Source of the DNA: Micrococcaceae bacterium
GTDB lineage: Bacteria; Actinomycetota; Actinomycetes; Actinomycetales; Micrococcaceae
DNA length: 5,010 nucleotides
Direction of reading: 5' to 3'
Assembly: GCA_003486025.1 (NCBI GenBank)
Contig: DNHA01000311.1
Coordinates: forward strand, 7,040-12,049
This document shows positions 1 to 4,703 of the stretch, in pieces (positions within the stretch are counted from its first letter, which is position 1; every line of letters starts with the position of its first letter). Under the pieces are notes generated by a model that worked only from the letters and a program-made list of their open reading frames with translations, had not been told where the DNA came from and searched no databases. Position numbers and translations under genes: made by a program.

Positions 1-25
1 TGAGGTACTCGGCAAACCAGCCCCT

Positions 26-53
26 TTCGCATTTGTCTGTGTCTGCTTAGAGT
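26..53 (+). promoter_or_regulatory. Possible weak promoter of the hemerythrin-like gene
   Basis: TTCGCA (26-31) and TAGAGT (48-53) are separated by 16 bp, each matching the sigma-70-type consensus at 4 of 6 positions. Transcription would start near 60, leaving about 40 nt of leader with the Shine-Dalgarno sequence. The match is weak and nothing else supports it. Confidence 0.22.
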
Positions 54-87
54 GGAAACAGAATTTGCTGGCCACTGGCTGGATACT

Positions 88-96
88 GGAGTGAGG
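88..96 (+). promoter_or_regulatory. Ribosome binding site selecting a TTG start
   Basis: The purine-rich GGAGTGAGG ends 5 nt before the TTG at 102. It is well placed for that codon and too far (17 nt) from the next in-frame start, GTG at 114, so it decides the start. Confidence 0.6.
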
Positions 97-101
97 TTGT
101 T

Positions 102-593
102 TTGCCTGTAAACGTGTCGAGTGCCCCCGACGGATCCTTAGCGGAAGCATTTACTAAAGAACATCATGAAATTGATGCGGCGATCGAAAAGTACATGGCT
201 ACGACTCGTGAAGACCCAGAATCGCGGGCCAAGATGTTGCTGGAAGCGGTCAGCGCGTTGCGGCGACATATTTATCTTGAAGAAGAGGTCGTATTCCCTC
301 ATCTGCCTCGCGCCACGCTGATGATGCCCTTGATGGTGATGCACCGGGAACACGGCGAACTATGGCGTCGCATGGATGCCTTGGAAAAATCTCTGCAAGG
401 CGCAAGTGCCGATGCACCGTTGGTGGCGGACTGCGAAGAATTGTTGTCCTTGCTGGACAACCATAATTCTAAAGAAGAGCCGATCATCTATCCGCTGATG
501 GACACCGCACTCAGTGTGCAGGAACAGCAACAGGCTGCGCATCTGCTAGCCGGGGGAGCGCTTCCCGAAGGCTGGGTCTGCCAAGACGCCTAA
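102..593 (+). CDS. Hemerythrin-like (HHE domain) di-iron protein
   Basis: A 163-residue soluble protein forming one hemerythrin-type four-helix bundle, with no signal peptide or membrane segment. Visible ligand candidates are H22 (in EHHE), H56 and E60 (HxxxE), H81 and H121 and E125 (HxxxE). This set of four His and two Glu has the order and spacing of the di-iron site of YtfE/RIC/ScdA iron-sulfur repair proteins. The N-terminal Cys-containing ScdA domain of those proteins is absent. Family members bind O2 or NO, or handle iron under oxidative or nitrosative stress; the exact role here is inferred only. A C-terminal LPEGW stretch follows the bundle. Start: TTG at 102, chosen because of the ribosome site just upstream; GTG at 114 is the alternative and would lose no ligand. 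It is monocistronic and converges on the acetyltransferase gene. The family call is firm, the function is not. Confidence 0.88.
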   Translation: MPVNVSSAPDGSLAEAFTKEHHEIDAAIEKYMATTREDPESRAKMLLEAVSALRRHIYLEEEVVFPHLPRATLMMPLMVMHREHGELWRRMDALEKSLQGASADAPLVADCEELLSLLDNHNSKEEPIIYPLMDTALSVQEQQQAAHLLAGGALPEGWVCQDA

Positions 594-774
594 TACGATT
601 GGGCCGCCACTAGAACACTGGTTTTTGGGAAATTGTATTGATTCGCAATCCTTGGAGGACCAGAGCGCAACTCCAGCGGCCTGGATGAATGCGATAAACA
701 GACTGCTAAGCCTTGCACCGAGCACCTGAGAATTGCGGGCGAGGAATGGGTTGTTTTCCCTGAGGCAGCTTAAA
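594..774. other. Intergenic stretch without a recognisable gene
   Basis: This is the 3' side of the hemerythrin-like gene, up to the terminator stem. I see no convincing ORF. A purine-rich GGAGGA near 655-660 precedes only a 14-codon frame (ATG at 685, TGA at 727). A T5 run around 622-626 has no more than a 3-bp stem before it, so no clear plus-strand terminator for the hemerythrin-like gene could be identified here. Confidence 0.5.
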
Positions 775-820
775 AAGCTAGCCGTGGTTCACTCATCATT
801 GAGTGAACCACGGCTAGCTT
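771..820 (-). terminator. Intrinsic terminator of the acetyltransferase gene (21-bp stem)
   Basis: Positions 775-795 and 800-820 are perfect reverse complements (21 bp), enclosing the 4-nt loop TCAT. Read on the minus strand, the stem runs straight into TTTTTA (776-771), a classic U-tract. It begins about 14 nt after the acetyltransferase stop codon. On the plus strand the stem is followed by only TTGAATG, so termination of the converging hemerythrin-like transcript would be weaker, though the hairpin may still act as a 3' stabiliser. Confidence 0.9.
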
Positions 821-834
821 GAATGCTCCGAAAA

Positions 835-1299
835 TTAGTCGTTGAGTTCTAGAACGATCTCGGTGACAACTGCGGCGCGCGCGTTGGAGAAAATCTGCTC
901 TGTGCCAACCTGCTTGAATCCGCGTCGTTCCAAGACCTTCAGTGAACCAAGATTGTCCTGAACAACGTGAGCGGTCAACGGACGCTTGGTGAACTCTGCC
1001 AAGAAGGCGTCTACCGCGCTGGTGGTGATTCCCTTGCCCCAGAACTTGGTGGAGGTCCAGAAATTGATTTCTGGCTTCGGGCCATCAAAAACCAAGATTG
1101 ATCCTGCGACTTCACCCTCGTGCTCGATGGTGCGAACCAGCACCGATTCGTCGTTGAGGATGGAACTCCAGTGGTGATCGAATACCGCACGGTCTGACGG
1201 ATTACGCGCCTGGTATGCGGCCATGAGGTTCGCCTCGGGCTCTTGCTGATGAGCAAAGAAGGCGTCCAAGTCGGAAGGGCGGACTTCACGTAGTTGCAC
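835..1299 (-). CDS. GNAT-family N-acetyltransferase (RimJ/RimL-like)
   Basis: A 154-residue cytoplasmic enzyme of the Gcn5-related superfamily, predicted to transfer the acetyl group of acetyl-CoA to an amine. The N-terminus begins with the usual beta1-helix pattern (QLREVRPSDLDAFFAHQ). Residues 62-81 form the central strands. The acetyl-CoA pyrophosphate loop is WGKGITTSA (87-95, the Q/RxxGxG/A position), and motif B is DNLGSLKVLERRGFKQVG (115-132), typical of RimJ/RimL-type members. Length is normal for a single GNAT domain. The start is GTG with AAAGG 8 nt upstream on the minus strand. It lies 72 bp downstream of the TetR gene on the same strand with no terminator between them, so co-transcription is plausible. 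It ends at the strong 21-bp-stem terminator. The substrate (ribosomal protein N-terminus, small amine or antibiotic) cannot be told from the sequence. Confidence 0.88.
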   Translation of the reverse strand: MQLREVRPSDLDAFFAHQQEPEANLMAAYQARNPSDRAVFDHHWSSILNDESVLVRTIEHEGEVAGSILVFDGPKPEINFWTSTKFWGKGITTSAVDAFLAEFTKRPLTAHVVQDNLGSLKVLERRGFKQVGTEQIFSNARAAVVTEIVLELND

Positions 1300-1327
1300 G
1301 ATAAAGACCTTTCTTTCGTGAGGTGGT

Positions 1328-1349
1328 ACGCGCCCGATTGAACGCGCCC
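1328..1349. repeat. Tandem 8-bp direct repeat in the tetR-acetyltransferase gap
   Basis: ACGCGCCC occurs at 1328-1335 and again at 1342-1349, a 14-bp period with the 6-bp spacer GATTGA. It lies upstream of the acetyltransferase start and just after the end of the TetR gene. It could be a protein-binding site or chance in a GC-rich gap. Confidence 0.35.
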
Positions 1350-1371
1350 AAAGATGTGTGGGACTTAGGTT

Positions 1372-1986
1372 CTAGACTACCGGGGATGTTAGTGCCGCGA
1401 GTGCCATATTGGACAGTAACGGTTTTAACCCTGATTTTTTGGTACGTGGTGAGTGTGCGGAGTGCGCCGTCGAGTTCAGCAGCCCGAAAACAGCATGAGC
1501 CCTGAAACGGTGCGATTGCGGAGTGCCGGTGGGGTGCATTTTGGCCAGCTGCTCGGTCCATAAAGAGATATAGCTATTTTGAAGTTTACGAACTAAAGCG
1601 AGTTCCGCCTTTGGCAATGACTTCAAATCCCGGTCCTGCACCTGAAGGATATCGGGCCGGGAAAGCGAAAAATCGGTGTGAAAGTCTACTAAACGTGACA
1701 GGACCTGAAGCGGATCCCCACCGTTTTCAGCAGCTTCCAGCCCGCCGGCGTAGATATCTTTCGACATGTCCACGAGCAGAGAAATAAGCAATGCCTGCTT
1801 GCCTGCAAAATGCCGATACACCGCAGGGCCCGAAATGCCGCAGGCAGCGCCTAGGTCTTCCAGAGACACTCCTGCATATCCGTGCAACGCAAAGAGCCGG
1901 GTAGCTTCGCGCAGCAACGCGTCCCGGCGTTCTGCCTTGGCACGCTCGCGATCTGTTGGCTCAGTGAGAGATTGATATCTGCTCAA
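1372..1986 (-). CDS. TetR/AcrR-family transcriptional repressor
   Basis: A 204-residue one-component regulator. The N-terminal DNA-binding domain spans about residues 20-67. A first helix (DALLREATRLFALHGYAG) leads into the helix-turn-helix at about 40-60 (VSLEDLGAACGISGPAVYRHF), ending in the family-typical YRHFAGKQALL. The C-terminal ligand/dimer domain includes HAVFGLLNSTAHSA and a final helix LLSNMALAAL, as in TetR proteins found near acyl-CoA metabolism genes in actinobacteria. The gene looks intact (stop TAG) and ends normally. The start is TTG at 1986, chosen because AAGGAG lies 8 nt upstream; an out-of-frame ATG sits between them (see findings). It is divergent from the acyl-CoA dehydrogenase, suggesting that it represses that gene and itself, with an acyl-CoA or related thioester as inducer. 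A mycobacterial analogue of this layout would be the BkaR locus; that parallel is inference. Confidence 0.9.
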   Translation of the reverse strand: MSRYQSLTEPTDRERAKAERRDALLREATRLFALHGYAGVSLEDLGAACGISGPAVYRHFAGKQALLISLLVDMSKDIYAGGLEAAENGGDPLQVLSRLVDFHTDFSLSRPDILQVQDRDLKSLPKAELALVRKLQNSYISLWTEQLAKMHPTGTPQSHRFRAHAVFGLLNSTAHSAHSPRTKKSGLKPLLSNMALAALTSPVV

Positions 1987-1994
1987 TCCATTTA

Positions 1995-2000
1995 CTCCTT
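1995..2000 (-). promoter_or_regulatory. Ribosome binding site of the TetR gene
   Basis: CTCCTT on the plus strand is AAGGAG on the minus strand, a full Shine-Dalgarno core. The gap to TTG (1986) is 8 nt; the gap to the out-of-frame ATG (1991-1989) is only 3 nt. Spacing favours the TTG. Confidence 0.65.
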
Positions 2001-2022
2001 AGGAACCCCGCCCACAACTGGA

Positions 2023-2050
2023 CAACTATGATCTACGCCACTAATGTCAA
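2023..2050 (-). promoter_or_regulatory. Candidate promoter of the TetR gene
   Basis: On the minus strand 2050-2045 reads TTGACA, a perfect -35 consensus. The -10 is poor: TAGTTG at 2028-2023 with a 16-bp spacer, or the better-matching CATAGT at 2030-2025 with a short 14-bp spacer. A start near 2016 would leave a leader of about 30 nt containing the Shine-Dalgarno sequence. Confidence 0.35.
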
Positions 2051-2069
2051 AATGTAGGTAGAAAACACA

Positions 2070-2085
2070 GTTAATAAGAATTAAC
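2070..2085. promoter_or_regulatory. Palindromic candidate operator of the TetR regulator
   Basis: GTTAAT (2070-2075), spacer AAGA, ATTAAC (2080-2085): a perfect 6-4-6 dyad in the divergent region. It lies about 20 bp upstream of the TetR -35 candidate and about 48 bp upstream of the dehydrogenase -10 candidate. TetR proteins typically bind such short dyads as dimers in their own divergent promoter regions. Assignment to this regulator is by position only. Confidence 0.42.
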
Positions 2086-2132
2086 CATACGCGCCGGACT
2101 GTCAGCTTCCAAGGTATTGCGTCCGCGTTCCG

Positions 2133-2138
2133 TATAAC
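2133..2138 (+). promoter_or_regulatory. Candidate -10 box of the acyl-CoA dehydrogenase gene
   Basis: TATAAC matches the -10 consensus at 5 of 6 positions. At the usual distance upstream (about 2109-2115) there is no good -35 sequence, as might be expected for an activator-dependent or weak promoter. Transcription would start near 2144, giving a leader of about 60 nt. Confidence 0.33.
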
Positions 2139-2204
2139 CCGTCACCGCAGACGACAACACAACGGTCGCCTCGGTGAGGACAACCTCGAAAGAAGAGAGT
2201 GCCC

Positions 2205-3359
2205 GTGATTGATCTCGAACTCGACGAACTGTACCAAGACCTGGTCGATGTCGTGCGTGAATTTGCCCAGCAAGTTGTTGCTCCTGTCAGCGCCAAGCAC
2301 GATGCCGAACATAGTTTTCCGTATGACGTGGTCGCGCAAATGGGTGAATTGGGGCTATTCGGTCTTCCGATCTCCGAAGAATACGGTGGATCTGGAGGCG
2401 ACTACTTCGCTCTGGCTTTGGCACTAGAAGAACTAGGCCGCGTCGATCAATCAGTTGCTATTACTTTGGAAGCAGGTGTGTCCCTCGGCGCGATGCCGAT
2501 CTACCGCTTCGGTAACGAAGAGCAAAAACAGCTCTGGCTGCCAGATCTAGCAGCTGGCAGGAAACTCGCAGGTTTCGGGCTGACCGAACCAGGCGCAGGT
2601 TCAGATGCTTCGGCTTCACGGACCAGGGCCAAAATCGAAGATGGCCAATGGGTTATCGACGGTTCGAAGGAGTTCATCACGAACTCCGGCACAGATATCA
2701 CCTCTCTGGTCACGGTCAGCGCGGTAACTGGGGTGAACGAATCCACCGGCAAAAAAGAAATCTCCACAATCATCGTTCCGACCGGGACCGAAGGATTTAC
2801 CGCGGAGCCTGCCTATAACAAGGTCGGTTGGCACGCCAGTGACACCCACCCGCTCAGCTTCAACGGTGCCAGGGTGCCAGAAGAAAATCTCCTCGGAGAA
2901 CGTGGACGTGGCTACGCTTACTTCCTGGAGATTCTTGATGAGGGCCGCATCGCCATCGCAGCTCTGGCAACCGGTGCTGCTCAGGGCTGCCTTGATGAGG
3001 CAGTTGCCTACGCGAAGACCCGCCAAAGCTTCGGTGCAGCCATTGGCAAGAACCAGGGAATTTCGTTCATGATTGCCCGCATGGCTTCCCGGGTACACAC
3101 TTCACGTCTGGCCTACTATGCCGCCGCCGCGAAAATGCTCGCCGGCAAAGACTTCAAGATCGAAGCCGCACACGCAAAACTCGTGGCCAGCGAAGCTGCC
3201 ATGGACAACGCACGCGATGCGACCCAGATCTTTGGCGGATACGGATTTATCAATGATTCTTTGGTGGCACGCCATTACCGGGACTCGAAGATCCTGGAGA
3301 TCGGCGAAGGCACGACCCAAGTGCAACTGATGCTGATTGCCCGCAGCCTCGGACTGTAA
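2205..3359 (+). CDS. Acyl-CoA dehydrogenase (FAD-dependent, short/branched-chain type)
   Basis: A cytoplasmic flavoenzyme of about 384 residues that would catalyse alpha,beta-dehydrogenation of an acyl-CoA, passing electrons to ETF. The three-domain fold is visible: N-terminal helices (about 1-115), a middle beta domain opening with signature 1 GLTEPGAGSDASA (125-137), and a C-terminal helical domain. The last carries the FAD-contacting RQSFG (273-277) and signature 2 from QIFGGYGF to HYRD (341-360). The catalytic base is E368 in GEGTTQVQ, the SCAD/MCAD position. The isovaleryl/long-chain position in helix G is glycine (DEGRI), arguing against isovaleryl-CoA dehydrogenase. Start: GTG at 2205, because the purine tract AGAAGAGAG lies at better distance from it than from the in-frame GTG at 2199, which would add two residues. 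It is divergent from the TetR gene and followed by its own terminator. The exact acyl substrate is unknown. Confidence 0.93.
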   Translation: MIDLELDELYQDLVDVVREFAQQVVAPVSAKHDAEHSFPYDVVAQMGELGLFGLPISEEYGGSGGDYFALALALEELGRVDQSVAITLEAGVSLGAMPIYRFGNEEQKQLWLPDLAAGRKLAGFGLTEPGAGSDASASRTRAKIEDGQWVIDGSKEFITNSGTDITSLVTVSAVTGVNESTGKKEISTIIVPTGTEGFTAEPAYNKVGWHASDTHPLSFNGARVPEENLLGERGRGYAYFLEILDEGRIAIAALATGAAQGCLDEAVAYAKTRQSFGAAIGKNQGISFMIARMASRVHTSRLAYYAAAAKMLAGKDFKIEAAHAKLVASEAAMDNARDATQIFGGYGFINDSLVARHYRDSKILEIGEGTTQVQLMLIARSLGL

Positions 3360-3373
3360 AAGTATGCCAGTAC

Positions 3374-3427
3374 TCGGGCCGGTGAATAACGCTTATCCGC
3401 GGTTATTCACCGGCCCGAACTGTTTTT
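3374..3427 (+). terminator. Intrinsic terminator of the acyl-CoA dehydrogenase gene
   Basis: Arms 3374-3390 and 3402-3418 are perfectly complementary over 17 bp, with a GC-rich base (CGGGCCGG/CCGGCCCG) and an 11-nt loop. T5 follows at 3423-3427. The hairpin begins about 14 nt after the TAA stop. It separates the dehydrogenase from dxr, which therefore needs its own promoter. Confidence 0.93.
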
Positions 3428-3443
3428 CTGATACTCCCATGGA

Positions 3444-3472
3444 TTGGCACTTTGGGACCTCACAGTTATAGC
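3444..3472 (+). promoter_or_regulatory. Promoter of dxr-rseP, predicted leaderless
   Basis: TTGGCA (3444-3449, 5 of 6 to consensus) and TATAGC (3467-3472, 4 of 6) are separated by exactly 17 bp, just after the upstream terminator. The expected transcription start, 6-8 nt after the -10, is 3479-3480, i.e. at or one base before the dxr ATG. No Shine-Dalgarno sequence lies in front of that ATG, consistent with leaderless translation, which is common in actinobacteria. Confidence 0.62.
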
Positions 3473-3479
3473 GACCATA

Positions 3480-4703
3480 ATGGATTGGGTGAGCACCCAA
3501 TCTTCTTTTAAAACTGCGGATGGTCCCCGCCGTGTCACACTGATCGGTTCTACCGGATCAATTGGTACTCAGGGCCTAGACGTCATCAAGAATGCGCCAG
3601 AACAATTCAGCGTGGCAGCACTCAGCGGCGGCTACAACCTGGCACTGTTGGCCGAGCAAGCAGTCACCTTCCGCCCGGAGGTGGTTGGCGCCGCAGTGGA
3701 GAATATTGACGAACTGGCTACAGCGATATCTTCAGCCGCTCGTGCGGCAGGTGCGACTGGCTATGCGCCACAGCTGCTCAGTGGAGCCGATGCTGCGACG
3801 CAGATAGCCGGATACAGCGAAACCGACGTAGTTCTCAACGGTATTACCGGAGCGATTGGGTTGGAACCAACAATTGCGGCGCTCCAAGCTGGGCATCTGC
3901 TGGCGCTGGCAAATAAAGAGTCGCTGATTATCGGCGGGCAAGTCGTTAAACAGATCGCGGCCCCCGGACAGATTTCTCCGGTCGACTCCGAGCATTCCGC
4001 GCTGGCTCAGGCACTGCGTTCTGGGACACCGGAAGAAGTTTCCAAATTGATTGTCACCGCGTCAGGTGGCCCCTTCTTCGGTTATAGCTATGAACAGCTC
4101 CGCGAGGTGAGCCCAGCACAAGCATTGGCGCACCCAACGTGGGATATGGGACGCATGGTGACCACGAATTCGGCGACCATGGTCAACAAGGCATTGGAAG
4201 TTATCGAAGCCCACCTGCTCTTTGATGTGCCACTAGAGCGCATAGAACCCTTAGTCCACCGCCAATCCATTGTGCATTCAATGGTTGAGTTCATCGACGG
4301 TTCGGTGATAGCGCAAGCTTCGCCGCCGGATATGCGTCTGGCAATTGCGCTGGGCATCAATTGGCCACACCGCGTCGCTGGCGCCGCAAAACCCTGCGAT
4401 TTTTCCACCGCGTCCTCATGGACCTTTGAACCATTGGACGAGTGGGTGTTTACCGCGGTGAAGCTGGCGAAACAAGCAGCTGCTGCCTCCGGCACCCACA
4501 TGGCTGTGTACAACGCCGCTAATGAGGTCGCCGTTGAAGCTTTCCATGAAGGCCGGATTCGTTTCACAGATATTGTTGAAACCATTGACCGAGTGCTTGA
4601 AGCTTATACGCCGGTGAATGCGGAGCTTTCGGCTGAAGTAGTTCTCCAGACAGATCAGTGGGCACGCGCCCACGCCACCAAGTTGCTGAAGGAAAAAGCA
4701 TGA
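3480..4703 (+). CDS. dxr: 1-deoxy-D-xylulose 5-phosphate reductoisomerase
   Basis: A 407-residue cytosolic enzyme of the MEP pathway: NADPH-dependent conversion of DXP to 2-C-methyl-D-erythritol 4-phosphate, the fosmidomycin target. The Rossmann NADPH loop is GSTGSIG (23-29), followed by NKES (145-148, with K146). Metal ligands are D169 and E171 in PVDSEHSAL, and E240. The substrate site has S195 in ASGGPF, H218 in HPTWDMG, and S231, N236 and K237 in [11 protein letters not shown], matching the known E. coli residues in order and spacing. One oddity: the normally conserved HPQS is HRQS (260-263). Start: ATG 3480; the frame stays open back to a TTG at 3444, but that TTG is the -35 box. GTG 3489 is another alternative. 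The first ~16 residues are a non-core extension containing a dyad in the DNA. It overlaps rseP by 4 bp. Confidence 0.97.
   Translation: MDWVSTQSSFKTADGPRRVTLIGSTGSIGTQGLDVIKNAPEQFSVAALSGGYNLALLAEQAVTFRPEVVGAAVENIDELATAISSAARAAGATGYAPQLLSGADAATQIAGYSETDVVLNGITGAIGLEPTIAALQAGHLLALANKESLIIGGQVVKQIAAPGQISPVDSEHSALAQALRSGTPEEVSKLIVTASGGPFFGYSYEQLREVSPAQALAHPTWDMGRMVTTNSATMVNKALEVIEAHLLFDVPLERIEPLVHRQSIVHSMVEFIDGSVIAQASPPDMRLAIALGINWPHRVAGAAKPCDFSTASSWTFEPLDEWVFTAVKLAKQAAAASGTHMAVYNAANEVAVEAFHEGRIRFTDIVETIDRVLEAYTPVNAELSAEVVLQTDQWARAHATKLLKEKA
3483..3509 (+). promoter_or_regulatory. Dyad plus T-run at codons 2-8 of dxr: possible attenuator or operator
   Basis: GATTGGGTG (3483-3491) and CACCCAATC (3494-3502) are perfect reverse complements separated by AG, a 20-bp dyad. 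As RNA it gives an 8-bp stem with the 4-nt loop GAGC, plus a possible G-U pair at the base (3482/3503). TTCTTTT (3503-3509) follows, so it resembles a short intrinsic terminator inside the coding start. It would cover about +4 to +23 of the predicted transcript. Function is inferred. Confidence 0.45.
4688..4693 (+). promoter_or_regulatory. Ribosome binding site of rseP inside the end of dxr
   Basis: GAAGGA sits 6 nt before ATG 4700, within the last codons of dxr. With the ATGA stop/start overlap this indicates translational coupling. Confidence 0.65.

Noticed and set aside
608..629. Possible plus-strand terminator of the hemerythrin-like gene (CCA...TGG followed by T5)
   Set aside because: The stem is only about 3 bp with an over-long loop, insufficient for an intrinsic terminator.
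685..729. Fourteen-codon frame after a GGAGGA sequence between the hemerythrin-like gene and the terminator
   Set aside because: It is too short, the spacing from GGAGGA to ATG is about 24 nt, and there is no sign of conservation.
1286..1561. Overlapping minus-strand frame at the 3' end of the TetR gene, raising the question of a frameshift in the regulator
   Set aside because: The regulator's own frame continues through HAVFGLLNSTAHSA to a normal final helix (LLSNMALAAL) and stop, so the gene looks intact.
1984..1991. The 8-mer ATGGATTG also occurs at the TetR start, resembling the repeat around the dxr start
   Set aside because: It lies on the opposite strand at an unrelated gene, and there it is out of frame with the TetR protein; most simply a coincidence.
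2616..3098. A 160-codon open frame on the minus strand inside the acyl-CoA dehydrogenase gene
   Set aside because: It is antisense to a clearly conserved enzyme, has no recognisable domain, and its openness follows from the codon pattern of the real gene.
3439..3471. Ten-codon leader-peptide-like frame (ATG 3439 to TAG 3469-3471) in front of dxr
   Set aside because: It lies across the predicted promoter, upstream of the transcription start, and has no ribosome binding site.
3444..3479. Twelve-codon N-terminal extension of Dxr starting at TTG 3444
   Set aside because: The TTG coincides with a good -35 box, the -10 box lies within the extension, no ribosome site precedes it, and the residues have no resemblance to Dxr.
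4088..4585. A 165-codon open frame on the minus strand inside dxr
   Set aside because: It is antisense to conserved Dxr motifs, with low-complexity Ser/Ala/Thr-rich content and no domain: a shadow frame.
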